From Pelobates cultripes (lineage: Eukaryota; Chordata; Amphibia; Anura; Pelobatidae), in assembly GCA_933207985.1 (NCBI GenBank), contig OW240917.1, forward strand, positions 246,332,976 to 246,396,975: 64,000 nucleotides of DNA, given 5' to 3'. Within the stretch, counting starts at the first letter, position 1; every line of letters starts with the position of its first letter. Of this stretch, positions 51,340-63,271 are shown piece by piece. The notes beneath the pieces are model-generated. The model was not told where the DNA came from, did no database searches, and was given only the letters and a program-made list of their open reading frames with translations. A program made the position numbers and the translations under genes.

Positions 51340-52095
51340 CTTGTAAAGCAAGAAGCCATCTCCAAAAATACAACGTAAGGGGAAAAAAAAAAAAATTATA
51401 AACTTGAAACTTTGCTCGCCCTTGAAGATAAACTCCAGAATTTGGTAAAGACTATGCTTCATGGTGTGGGACTGGATGAACTGTGGGTAGATAGTCTGCA
51501 CTGCTATGGAAGATTTTAGAGAGACTGGAATTTATTTGAAACTAATGACAAGACCAGAGGGATGCAGGATTCTCCAAAACTAAAACTAAACAGTCGCACC
51601 TGCTTATTGCCTCTTCACATTCCTACTGCTGAAGACCATCTGGGACTATCACCACTATCTCTCTCCAAGCTGACAAGAGGCACATTTCTGGTGCTTCAGC
51701 AACAAGCGATTGACACAAACAAAATATCTCTCTCCTTATTCGTTACCTGCGAATTTGCTAACTCAAAAAGGATGGTAAGGGTTCTAGGCTAAAATCGGAC
51801 ACATATGCTGTTCTAAAGCACAAGATCAGCAATCGGAGGTAATGATAGAACACCCCTCGCAAGACCTAAAATACCACTCCAGCACCAAAAAAAGTCTTCG
51901 GTGGATACATCACCATCAGGAATGCTTCAAACGCTATGTAAATAATCACCTTTTGGACAGCTACACGACAGAACTTGATTACACTTTTAATGGAGACATG
52001 GAAGGAAAAAATAGAGAAAAAAAAATAATGAAATCTCTCAGATTAATAAATTGTTACTTCTTGTTACATAATAAAGTTTCATAACTGATTTGACT
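51340..52095 (+). other. SULF2: SULF2 3' untranslated region (extent inferred)
   Basis: AT-rich sequence follows the stop with no long frame. An AATAAA is at 52070-52075, so cleavage is expected within about 10-30 nt. No recognisable mobile element lies between the stop and the signal. The true end needs transcript evidence; a longer UTR is possible. Confidence 0.5.
52070..52075 (+). promoter_or_regulatory. Candidate poly(A) signal AATAAA of SULF2
   Basis: It is a canonical hexamer about 730 nt after the stop codon, in ttacataataaagtttc. It is a good candidate but not the only AATAAA-like string in this AT-rich region. Confidence 0.5.
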
Positions 52096-52640
52096 TTTAG
52101 TACAACAGAAATGCATTTTATAGGGAGTTTATTTTACCGTCTGCATCCAGTCCTTTACCCTGGTTGTAGAGCTGTTTGTAGGATGAATAATCTAACCGAT
52201 GCACAAAGCATCCCTTTTATTTTAATTTTTATTTTATATGAAATAGATTATTGATCTCCAATACTGAAATACCTCCGAATTGCTCAAAATGTTATGAGAG
52301 CCTAAAATGTAAGTACCCTTTCTCCAGATCTCCTATTTTAGTAAATAACCACAATGTTATTTGTTACTGTAACCTTGCAATATATAGCAAAGGTATACGG
52401 TTTTAACAGCAGCCTACATATCTGATTATCATACAAATATCATTACATATATATATAAAATGTAAAGTTAAGATGAATTAAAATCATGCAAAAAAAAATT
52501 ACATATGTACCATTATTGTTGGTAAGTTGGAAAATTAATTATTTCAATTAATTCTTTATTAAATATCCACTGTGCCAACAATAATATACCAACTGTCTTC
52601 TGTCCCTGTGGGAAAAAAGGTTTAAATCCTGCAAAATAGG
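52096..52640. other. Intergenic AT-rich sequence
   Basis: Sequence downstream of SULF2 with a short TA run at about 52446. Nothing recognisable. Confidence 0.4.
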
Positions 52641-52649
52641 ATTTGCTTA

Positions 52650-53600
52650 CTCCTAGGGCCGATTCTAGGGTCACAGGCGCCTGGGTGCAGATTTTTTTTT
52701 TTGTGCCCCAGGTATGCATGGTCATTTTAGTAACTCATCCCCTTTGCAAATGTCCAGTCCAAACATGCATGTTTCTATGGCAACTACTCTACCTCTTCAT
52801 CTATACGCCCCACCTCTTTTTGCAATCAGACACACACTCACCAACAGACAATCCACTGATTTGACACACACACACTCACGGATTTGACACACAATTATAC
52901 TGACTGACACACACTCTCTCAATGACACACATAAGCTCACTGCTTGGAAACACTCACTGACAGACACACTCACAGGCAGACACACAAGCTCACTGATTTT
53001 AAACACACACACACACACACACTCATACTCACTGACAGAAACACTGGCACACACTCCTTAATGACAGATATAATCTCACCGATTGTAAACACTCACTGAC
53101 AGACACAATCACACATTTACACATTCCTGCATACATAATGTTATTTATTGTTTTATTTTGTAGGCTCAGCCAGCCTCCCTACCTCTAGGAGAGCCGGTCC
53201 TTTTCCTGGGGTCCAGTGGGGACATTCTCACTGCAGTCATCTAGTTCCTCACATCTTCCTTGCGTGCTGTTTATTGATGCCGGGGCCGGTGTGATGTCAT
53301 ATTCCGGTTCCAGGCTTCAGGGCAGGGGGTGTGATGGAGCAGTGAAGGACTGGAAACACAGGACTGGCTTCCTCACCGCCCACCTCCTTTCTCCCTCTCA
53401 GTATATTTCAGCAGAGGAGGTACCAGCCATCTGGGGTATGCAGGTTCCTACTCTGCCTTGGTAATAAGTGCCCAGTTCAGGATGCCCTAAAGTGGCTAAC
53501 CAGCCGCCTCCTGGGTCTCCTGTGACAGATTACTGGCCTGCTTCACGCGGCGCCCAGGGTCGGACTATGAATTAAAAGCAGTCCTGGAAAACTATTATAC
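52650..53600. mobile_element. Probable hAT-like non-autonomous element with CA-rich minisatellite
   Basis: The left part starts tagggccgattctagggtc. Then 52825-53120 is an array of cacacactcactgacagac units, then a GC-rich segment to about 53560 (gcgcccagggtcgg). The layout matches 8634-10030, but terminal repeats and target duplication are not clear. Confidence 0.5.
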
Positions 53601-53774
53601 CAGCCCTAACATTTACTGTGACAGATGTACAGGTGGGGGGAAAAAAACTAAGGTTTTACCAACAAGAAAGCACACACTCACAGAACCTAACAATAAACAA
53701 AAGATCTGCTTAGATATACATCATCTTACTGTCAACATTTCACTCCCATAACCTTGAAAAGACCAAACTAACCT

Positions 53775-54430
53775 AATTGCATTCTACGAAGAAGTAAGTA
53801 GAAGTATAGATCAGGGTGTTGCAGTGGATGTGATCTACTTGGATTTTGCCAAGGCATTTGATACTGTTCCTCACAATAGGTTAGTCTTCAAACTAAAAGA
53901 AATTGGTCTAGATTAAAATTCTTGTTCTTGGGTAGAACATCAGCTTTAGGATAGAGTACAACAAGTTGTCATTAATGGTAGATTTTGAGGCTGGACAAAA
54001 GTGGTAAATGATGTCCCTCAGGGTTCTGTTTTCGGACCGCTTCTTTTTAACATATTTATAAATGGTCTTGAAATAGGCATTGAAAGCCATGTTTCAGTTT
54101 TTGCAGATGTCACAAAACTTTGCAAAATAATAAAATGTGAGCAGGATATTGCTTTGCTGCAGAGGGATTTGGATAGATTGTGGGACTGGGCATTAAACTG
54201 GCAGATGAAATTTAATGTAGAGAAATGCAAAGTTATGCACTTCGGGGTCAAGAATGCACAAGCAACTTACACCCTAAATGGTAGTGAATTAGGGATAACC
54301 ACACACGAGAAGGATTTGGGCATTGTTATAGACAACAAATTAGGCAGCAATATGCAAAGTCAATCTGCAGTTGCTAAGGCCAGTAAGGTTTTGTCATGTA
54401 TAAATAGGGGCTTAAATCCTTGAGATTAAA
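53775..54430 (+). pseudogene. LINE reverse transcriptase fragment, inactive
   Basis: The + strand encodes DVIYLDFAKAFDTVPHNRL (motif A), VPQGSVFGPLLFNIFINGLE (motif B), VFADVTKLC at motif C and NWQMKFNVEKCKVMHFG. Motif C should be FADD; the second Asp is Val, which would remove activity. Stops interrupt at about 53914 and 53985. CR1/L2 type is likely. No gene lies nearby to which it could belong. Confidence 0.82.
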
Positions 54431-55001
54431 ATATAATTTTGCCTCTTTATAAATCGCTGCTAAAACCACTCCTTGAATATGCTGTGCAATTGTTGGGGAC
54501 AGTTGCGCTGCCGCCATTACCGTTTTTGTCATAAAGGATCAAAAGGAATAAATAAGCCCAACACCCTCTGGCTCTACATACAAAAACAAACTAAAAACCA
54601 TATGGCAGTACCACCACTAGATGGAGCCAAATCACCAGGCTTTATTTAAACGGGGCCAAGGCTCCAAATTCTCATGTACTGCAATTACTGTTGACTGAGG
54701 GTGTCTGTGTAATTCTTCTATTTTGTACAGATATATCCAAAATTGGAAAATATAGTTCAAATGGCAATACAAAATAAATAGAAACTGTGTGGTAGAGCTG
54801 TGATAAGATATTCTAGTAAATATGCAGAGCCAATGAGATACTAAGTGTTCTTATTAAACCTAATATCTCTACGTTCACCTATATAGTTTCTCCTTCCTAG
54901 CACACAATGACAATATCACCAGAGCACATAGGGGCAAGTACATTAAGCAGTGAGTCATACCCAGTGTTACTGTGATAAGGATGTGAAATGAATCAGAGAT
55001 T

Positions 55002-55027
55002 GAGAGAGAGAGAGAGAGAGAGAGAGA
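55002..55027. repeat. (GA)n microsatellite
   Basis: About 13 uninterrupted GA units, followed by an A run. Confidence 0.9.
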
Positions 55028-55042
55028 AAAAAAATAACTAAA

Positions 55043-55193
55043 TAAGAGATGCACTCTCAGGACTTTACAATAAACCCGTTAGTATTTATTAAAACAAAGG
55101 TTACATCATCTGACCAATTAGGTCAGAAGATGTAACCTTTGTTTTAATAAATACCAAAGGATTTATTGTAAAGTCCTGAGAGTGCATCTCTTA
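55043..55193. repeat. Near-perfect 73 bp-arm palindrome
   Basis: The left arm (taagagatgcactctcagg ... catctgacc) and right arm (ggtcagaag ... gagtgcatctctta) pair with about 4 mismatches over 73 bp around a 5 nt centre, aatta. It lies in copy 1 of the duplication. Confidence 0.92.
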
Positions 55194-55744
55194 TTTCTCT
55201 CTATATACCTTATAACGTGGGATTGCACCAAGGCATCAAGAGATTCATTTAATTGGAGATAGGGTGAGTGCCAAGCTATCTATTTTTGTGTGTATATATA
55301 ATATACACCGAGTACAGAAAAATAGGAACTATTTAGGCAAGGACAGATATAGCACGAGAGTAAAAAGATGTCCCTCTCTCCCTGAGACAGGAAACAAATG
55401 TAAAATTATGGCAGAATCAAACAAAGTGAACTGCATTATGTGCAATCAAAGGTGCACTGTGTGATTAATTAAACACAAGTATAAACATGATGCTGAGATG
55501 CCTGACGCGTGTTTATCTGCACGCAATGATTCACCTGCGTCAGGGGCGATGGAAAGACTGCCTGAGTATCTCCTGGAAGTACCAAGTCTCCTCATTGGAG
55601 AACACCAGTCAGCGGCGGGGAGGTGCGGTAAACAGAGTACCTTCTCCCTGCGATCACCGCCCGCTCTGCTGCCCGCATCCATGTTCAGCGGTGACACACA
55701 CAGTGACCCATACAAATACTGGTACATATATACACTCATTAACA

Positions 55745-55870
55745 AACACTGGCACACATTGATCCATACTGCCCCACACACATTGATCCATACTGCCCCA
55801 CACACATTGATCCATACTGCCACACACACATTGATCCATACTGCCCCACACACATTGATACAAACTGACA
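55745..55870 (+). repeat. 23-24 bp tandem array
   Basis: Units of cacacattgatccatactgcc repeat about five times with minor changes. The minus-strand GQYGSMCV frames come from it. Confidence 0.88.
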
Positions 55871-56319
55871 CACACAGTGATCCGTACTGACACAGACAAT
55901 GACACATACAAACATTGGAACACAAACACACACACAATTACTTGTTTCAATAAACCTGCCTTCCTGCAGAAATCCTGAGTGCCTGGACCTAATTTATTTT
56001 ATTTACATACAAACACTGGAACACACACAATTACACCCTAAGAATCAGTAAGAATCATTAACATGAACATGAAATGCCTGGTAGCCACTGCCCACTGAGC
56101 CCACCTTGCTCGCTGAAATGGTCTGTACTCAACTCATGAATGAAACTCGGGATAAATAAATTGTTGAGTTCCCAGCATCCATCCAGCAGAATGGGGGGAA
56201 TCTGAAGCACAGTAATAAAATGTTCACTGTGGGTTAAATGTCCTCTTAAAACGCTCTGAGAGCATTCCAGTGACAATTATAAGACAGGGAAGCTCATTCC
56301 CAGCTGCCTGCCAGCAGCT

Positions 56320-56865
56320 CTATTACTGGCACCCTTCTCATTCCTCTCACTGCCTGACAGCATTTTACACACAGCAAAACTTCAAAAAACCTGCGTGGGC
56401 TGCCAAGCTGTGCCTGATTGGCAAGTCACATACTTCCTGTGTGTAAAGGCTATCAGACACCCAAAACACACACACCTTCTGCGGGCTGGGGCTGTTGGAA
56501 GTTGAGGGCTATATCCTTTCCTGGTTCACCCCGTCCCCTTTGTGGCCCCATGTTGCCCCCCTTTGTGGCCCCCTTCCTGCGTGGCTTTGTATGTTACAAC
56601 TGGGAGGAAATGAGTCTTGCTCTCTCTTTCTCCCAGCAGTCTGTGCAAGCTAGAAGGGGCCCAGGCACGCTATTAAAGAGCTGCAGCGCACAACCTGACC
56701 CACCATGGCACATGTCCATCAGGTGTCCCTGAGTGCATTGGCCATTCGATGGACCCATTTAGCTTGCGGTTCCCAGCATGTGCGCTTGCACTGCGGCCAT
56801 TATTGTTGGGTTTTTTTCACGTACTCCCTGAGGCACACTTACCACAGGGTGGGTAAACCTGTCCT
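56320..56865. repeat. GC-rich segment similar to hAT-like elements
   Basis: The portion ctctttctcccagcagtctg, cagcgcacaacctgaccc and gtccatcaggtgtccctgag resembles 59290-59410 and 9800-9950. It seems to be the non-array half of a related element between the two duplication copies. Confidence 0.5.
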
Positions 56866-58521
56866 AAAGGATGATTAAAAGGAATAAATAAACCCAACAC
56901 CCTCTGGCTCTATATACAAAAAAAGAAACTCAAAACCTCTCTCTGAAAACATAAAAGTAATTCCATATAGCAATACCACCACTAGATGGGGCCAAATCAA
57001 CAGGCTTTATTGAAAAGAGCCAAGGCTCCAAATTCTCGTGTACTGCAATTACTGTTGACGGAGGGTGTCCGTGTAACTCTTCTATTTTGTACAGATATAT
57101 CAAAAATTGGAAACTATAGTTCAAGAGACAATGTAAAATAAATAGAAACTGTGTGGTAGATCTGTGATAAGATATTAAAGGGACACTATAGTCACCCAGA
57201 ACACTTCAGCTCAGTGAAGTGGTCTGGGTCCCCGGTCCCTCAAGTTTTAACCCTTCAGATGTAAACATAGCAGTTTCAGAGAAATGTTTACATTGCAGGG
57301 TTAATCCAGCCTCTAGTGGCTGTCTTCTCACAGCCGCTAGAGGCGCTTCTGTGACGCTGGATGCGAAAATCGCATTCAGCGTGCAGAATGTTCATAGGAA
57401 AGCATTGAGAAATGCTTTTCTATGGACTGTTTGAATGCGCACAGAGTACATAAGGGGCAAGTACACTAAGTATTGAGTCATACCCAGTGTTACTGTGAAA
57501 TGAATCAGATATGTATCATATTTCACAGATAATCGCAATCAAATGGTGGTATGACAAAGCCTAGTGCCAGTTAAACCAAATCATAGTCTACATCTAGGTA
57601 AAATATATATATATACCTAGTATAGGAACTATTTAGGCAAGGACAGATATAGCATAAAAGTGAAAAGATGTCCCTCTCTCCCTGAGAAACAGAGATAGAA
57701 ATTTTTTTTAGAGTTATGGCAGAATCAAACAAAGTGACCTGCATAATGTGCACTCTAAGGTGCACTGTGAGATTAATTAAACACAAGTATGAAAATGATG
57801 CTGAGATGCCTGACGCGCGTTTCGGTTCCACGCAATGATGCACCTCCATCAGGAGAAAAGGAAAGACTGCCTGAGATCTCCTTGAAGTACCAAGTCTCCT
57901 CATTGGAGGACACCAGTCAGCAGTGGGGAGGTGTGGTAAACAGCGGGGAGTACCTTCTCCCCGCGATCACAGCCCGCTTTGTTATCCCGCCTCCATATTC
58001 AGCAGTGATACACACCGTGACCCATACACTCATTAATAAATACTGAAACACATCAATACAAACTAACACGTATGGTGATCCATACTGACACAAGCAATGA
58101 CATACAAACACTGAGGTGATAGCCTGATAAAGGCCTTTGTAGGCCAAAACTATGCACTTTTTGTTTCAATAAACCTGCCTTCCTGCAGCAATCCTGAGTG
58201 CCTGGACCTAATTTATTTTATTTACATACAAACACTGGAACACACAATTACACCCTAAGAATCATTAACATGAACATGAAATGCCTGGTAGCCACTGCCC
58301 ACTGAGCCCACCTTGCTCGCTGAAATGGTCTGTGCTCAACTCATGAATGAAACTCGGGATAAATAAATTGTTGAATTCCCAGCATCCATCCAGCAGAATG
58401 GGGGGAATCTGAAGCACAGTAATAAAATGTTCACTGTGGGTTAAAGGTCCTCTTAAAACGCTCTAACAGCATTCCAGTGACAATTATAAGACAGGGAAGC
58501 TCATTCCCAGCTGCCTGCCAG
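56866..58521 (+). repeat. Segmental duplication, copy 2
   Basis: Direct repeat of 54530-56312, diverged by substitutions and indels. A MITE occupies 57175-57436, and about 115 bp of copy-1 sequence (54814-54928) is missing at that point. The hairpin of copy 1 is absent. Confidence 0.8.
57175..57436 (+). mobile_element. TTAA-type MITE, right end truncated
   Basis: TTAA then AGGGACACTATAGTCACCC, followed by a hairpin (cacttcagctcagtgaagtg). Blocks such as aaacatagcagtttcagag and gcctctagtggctgtc also occur in 24778-25258. No right-hand TTAA is seen. Confidence 0.75.
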
Positions 58522-58639
58522 GACTACCCCCCTCCCTGCATTTTCTCCGGGCTTCTGATGTCACACTCGCTAGCAGGATTGCTAGTTCATTTTTTAGTGC
58601 TTGTTGCTCACAAGTGCAAACAAATTACAGATATTATTT

Positions 58640-59460
58640 TATTATTTATATAGCGCCAGCAAATTCCGTAGCGCTGTACAATGGGATACAAACACTGACA
58701 CACATACAGATGTACAGATACAAACACTGATACAGATGTACAGACACATCCAGATTCAAACACTGACACGCATGCAGATTGCAGATACACACATACAGAT
58801 GTGCAGACACATACAGATACACAATGACACGCATACAGATGTACAGTCACACATACTGATACACACACACTGACACGCAAACAGATGTACAGGCACACAT
58901 ACAGATACACACACTGACACACATACAGATGTACCGATACACACATACAGATGTGCAGACACACACAGAGATACACACACTGACACGCATACAGATGTGC
59001 AGACACACACACAGATACACACACTGACACGCATAAAGATGTACAGGTCCACATACAGATACACGTACAGACACAAATACAAACACTGACATGCATACTG
59101 ATGTACAGACACAGATACAAACACTACATACATACAGATACAGACAATCAAAGCAAAGTACAAGTCAGAATTCTAGGCACCCTCCAGTTTCCTACCTTGT
59201 AGGTGCAGGAGGATGGATACTGCTACCTTGGGCTAATGGGTGTAAGGGGCTTGTCTCCCCCTTAACCCACACGCGGCTCTGTCTGTTCAAGCTAGGAGGA
59301 AGTGCCCGGCTCTCACTTACTTCCTCCCAGCAGGCTAGAACGGGCCTTGTTAAAATGCCACAGCGCACAACTGGGACCCTCAAAGTAAAAGTCCATCTAG
59401 TGGCCCTAAGTACAATGTACCCTGGGGGTACACGCGCCACGGGTGGGGTACCCCTGTAGT
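58640..59460. mobile_element. hAT-like non-autonomous element with minisatellite, plus inverted LINE tail
   Basis: 58645-58682 (tatagcgccagcaaattccg) is the inverse of the LINE tail at 610-645. 58685-59150 is an array of cacacatacagatgtacaga units. The GC-rich part after it shares caccctccagtttcctacct and cttcctcccagcag with 9690-9815. Ends are not defined. Confidence 0.6.
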
Positions 59461-59902
59461 AGATAATATATACAATGTTGTAGAAAAGTTGTTTACAATG
59501 AAAAAGAAAAGTTGTTCTTGTGATATGATCCGTTAAACTATCTCTTGGTTAGTTCAGTATTATTGTGCAACTTGAGCTGGACACTGCGTAACTAAATATT
59601 ATCGTACATATGGGTCTAGGACATATTAATGTGCTTACAACTCCCATCAATCCCAATGTCCAACTCTTAATCTGTCCGGTTTATTCACTAAACTAAAAGA
59701 GTGAATAACTGTAACCCCAAATCAGGGTGACCAGATTTTGGAAATAAAAAAAATTGGGACACCCATTAATGATACAATACACTAGAAGTCTTTAACCAAT
59801 TTGTGGCCAACAATTGTCTTTTACAGCTCATCCCCTTCATGGTACTCAAATGAGTGTCTTTTAATTTACATTTTGTAGGAGCATGATCCCAGCACACACA
59901 TA

Positions 59903-60086
59903 CCCTAGACCAGTGTTTCCCAACCCAGTCCTTCCAACAGTCCAGTATTTAGGGATTACCCAGTTGTGTCTAAGGTATTTATAGAAAATTTAAAAAAAAA
60001 AACACTTTAGACACAACAGGGTAATCCCTAAATCCAGGACTGTTAAGGGGTATTTGAGGAATGGGTTGGGAACCCCTGCCCTAGAC
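59903..60086. mobile_element. hAT MITE, 168 bp, perfect 8 bp TSD
   Basis: 59911-60078 begins CAGTGTTTCCCAACCC and ends, inverted, CAGGGGTTCCCAACCC. CCCTAGAC flanks it at 59903-59910 and 60079-60086. The interior is an inverted repeat (gggattacccagttgtgtc / gacacaacagggtaatccc). Confidence 0.92.
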
Positions 60087-61127
60087 TAAGAAATAATACG
60101 ACTAGGGCTGCAAATCCTCCTGGATTCAAGAGTATATTTTTACTATATCTTTTTACAGCTGATAATTGATGTACAGTGGGTTAACACTTTTCATGTGCTG
60201 CCCGTTAGCATACAGAAGTGATGTGCGCTTAGGACAACATACTGGAACTAGCCACCCTAATTCTTTCTAATTATCAAATGGTAGCTGCTCTTGGTCAGCA
60301 TTCATGCTGGATCAACTACAATATATGGACTGGCTTGTAAGTAAGAGATATCTATAAAGATTTATGGAAATGTGACATTCGAAGACCTACAATTGAGTGG
60401 AAGCCAGGATACAACGCAACAAACAAACCTTCATTTATACAACAGATACTGCACTTACCTCACTCAGCTCCACATTAGCCTCTTAACAATATTTACGCTG
60501 CAGGCTATAAGGTAAGTAAATCTTACGTTTTTATTCTTACCTGATAGAGGGGGAAAAGGTGCAGTTCAGAATGTTTTGGGGTTTTTTTCACGAAAATAAC
60601 ACAGGATTTATGTTTTAAGGTACTCTACAATCTTTGTATATAGAAATAAAATTAAAGTCTTTATAAATATATTTTTCTACTTTTTCTTAAGGGTGTAGGT
60701 TTACATGGAAGAAGTTTGTGAAATCTATACTTTGTATAAACATTTTTTTTTTTTAAATTGTTTACATTATTAAAATTTGATTTGGAATATGTGAAAACAA
60801 CTTGCGTATTGAAAACGACTTTTGCAGGTAAGCCAGACAATGAACCGGAACCTGCAGCAAACCGGGAATAGAGAAAATGTCTAAGCTTGGCTCTGCAAGG
60901 TTTTTATCATCATTTCTACAGTGCGCTGCCATTCTATGTAAAATTCCAATTATAGCTACCACTCAAAGGCAAGTCATAATTGCCACAAGGCTGACTTGAG
61001 TGTTTATTGTATCAAAGAATATTTATTTTCAGATTATTAATTGTTAAGGTGGCTTTGTCATACATAATGAGGTTCTGGAGAATTTATCTCCGTCTTTTTA
61101 GTGCCTACAGTGTGAAAATACTTATTT
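60087..61127. other. Intergenic sequence, no recognised feature
   Basis: AT-rich sequence with no conserved frame or bounded element. Confidence 0.4.
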
Positions 61128-61200
61128 AAATCACTTCTCTGCTATAGACTTAGCAGTGTAGGAGCTACGCTATGCTAAGTCTATAGCTGAGTAGTGATTT
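61128..61200. repeat. 28 bp-arm hairpin
   Basis: Arms aaatcacttctctgctatag.. (61128-61155) and ..ctatagctgagtagtgattt (61173-61200) pair with 2 mismatches, loop 17 nt. Confidence 0.85.
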
Positions 61201-61309
61201 AGACGTGTATTTTTTTTTTAATCCTTGCTACTTGCAGTTCTGGTCTCACTCTGTGTGCATAATCTTGAACCAGTATGCTTTGTGGCAGCAGAGAGCACAT
61301 TAAAAGGGG

Positions 61310-61860
61310 AGGGGGGAGAGACATGGATGGAAGGGGTAGGGCCTGGGAGACATAGGTGGAAGAGAGAGATGTGGATGGAAGAGGTAGGGAGACAAGGGAT
61401 GTCGAGAGACATGGATGGAAGGGGTAGGAGACATGCGGGGGAGATAGACATGGATGGAATGTGATGGAAGAAAGAGACATGGATAGAATGGGGAGGTGAA
61501 CATAAGGCTAGGGGGACATGGTTGGAAAGAGACATGGATGGAAGGCGAGGGGAACATGGGAGAAGAGAGCCATGCATAAAAGGGGTAGGGGGACATGGAT
61601 AGAATTGGAGATGGCAGGGGCACATGGATGGGGGGGAGAGACATGGAAGGGGGAGGGAGACATAGATGGAAAGGAGACATGGATGGAAGAGAGGAGAGAG
61701 ACATGGATGAAAGTGATGGTGGGACATGGATGAAAAGGGTAAGGAGACATGGAAGGGGTATAGGAACATCGATGGAAGGGGGAAAGGCAGGGATGAATGA
61801 GGTAGGACGACATGGATGGAAGTGATAGGAGGGCGTGGAGGGGAGGGGAGACACATGAAT
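61310..61860. repeat. Purine-rich minisatellite, GACATGGATGGAAG units
   Basis: Irregular 20-26 bp units with gagacatggatggaaggggt run for ~550 bp with strong purine bias on the + strand. Pro/Ser-rich minus-strand frames arise from it and are not genes. Confidence 0.9.
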
Positions 61861-63207
61861 GAAAAGCTAAGGAGGACACTGTTTTCGACACTCTTTTCTT
61901 ATCTGTAACTTCATTATTAGCATACTTGCAAATTTGCTTATTACAAATTATGCCAGAACAACAGTCAGAAAGCTCAGGTAGCTGCGACAACGCAAGCCTC
62001 TGAACAATGAATCCAGAGACTAGCCCTCTGTATCCAACGCTGAAAGCCCGCACTTCAATATATCTACAGCTCCGTATACACATACAAGGCAACCACTATT
62101 TTATTCACTATTCGTGTAAGTGGAAGCCCGATGTTTGAGTTTCGCCTAAAACCGCGCAAGATCTAGAGCTGACACTGCTATGATTCATAGACTTTTATAC
62201 GGGTCACAGGCAGCACAGTACCAAAAAAAAGGTAGACACACCAAAAATTACACCAAAAGTGAAACATGTATAAATATCAATACAATACACACTGGATAAA
62301 ATATTTATAAAGTGAACATAGGACTCATATCTGGAAAATAAAAATGAACACAGTGCAATACAGTACACAGAATTCAGGCTGGTCTCCCTTCCAAAAGAAG
62401 GCAGCTCTGTGCATCATAGGCATTTTGTCCCGTAGGACTTTTCGGAGATTTATCACTGTATGACAAGCAGCTGCTTCACCTACCTAAATATAGATATAGC
62501 ATTGCTAGGGGAAAACTAATTGGGCAGTTTTTTTTTTTCTTTCCAAATTAGACTTTTTTATGTTCTGCTTTTTATTTTTACTTTATTTTGGAGAGGAAGC
62601 AGTGCTCAGAAAAAAATAAAATAAAATATATATGTAGTTGTTTGTTGTACTATAATATTAATATGTTTATCTTTTTTTTTTTTTTCTTTTATACTGGCAA
62701 AGTTGCTGTCATCTTTACATTTCTAACCCTCAACAAGAAGCAAAAAATAAATTTAAAAAATGCCATTCTAAACTAGTTTAACTATACAGAACAATATGCC
62801 ATATTTCATTAAATTTGGAAAGGTTGTTTTTTTTTATTTTGTTTTTAGAGATCAGTTTGTGGACATTTGTCGGTGGTTTGAATAAATGTTATTTTGTTTT
62901 AAAATTACATATGTATTAAGGTTTTTGCCTGTAACTGTGGGAGATGCATGGTTTCCCTACATAAGGGCTCCTTACCTTGCTCCGCATCGTTCTCGTTCTA
63001 GAGATTTGCATGTCCCTCCCACTACTCAATTATAACCTATTTTTCTTCTCTTTTTAACCTTGGGTGGACCCTCTTTATTTTACAGGCCTACCTGCATCGT
63101 CTGTTCCGGCACACCTCAACCGAATTTTTTTTTATTTTTTTTTCATTCTGTATTACGTTATTCCTACATTGCTCTCTTTCACTCTATACGGCCTTTTTGC
63201 CCCTTAC

Positions 63208-63210
<3 letters not shown>
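61861..63210. other. Intergenic sequence, no recognised feature
   Basis: AT-rich sequence with A and T runs. No conserved coding sequence. Confidence 0.4.

Positions 63211-63211
<1 letters not shown>

Positions 63212-63268
<57 letters not shown>
63212..63268. repeat. (TA)n microsatellite at a Tc1 insertion point
   Basis: About 28 TA units run directly into the first base of the Tc1 terminal repeat. Tc1 elements insert at TA. Confidence 0.93.

Positions 63269-63271
<3 letters not shown>

Larger units (their letters stand above)
54530..56312 (+). repeat. Segmental duplication, copy 1
   Basis: Shared with 56866-58521 in the same order: aataagcccaacaccctctg, agaaactgtgtggtagagct, tgatgctgagatgcctgacg, accaagtctcctcattggag, a CA-rich array, and aacatgaacatgaaatgcct through cattcccagctgcctgcca. 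This copy carries a GA microsatellite, a long hairpin and a 23 bp array that copy 2 lacks or has reduced. Confidence 0.8.

Noticed and set aside
60470..60520. Possible exon ending at ataaggtaagtaaat
   Set aside because: Only a donor-like site is visible; no conserved frame or acceptor of similar quality.
61218..62092. Pro/Ser-rich minus-strand frames of up to 212 codons
   Set aside because: They arise from the purine-rich minisatellite; several frames are open simultaneously.
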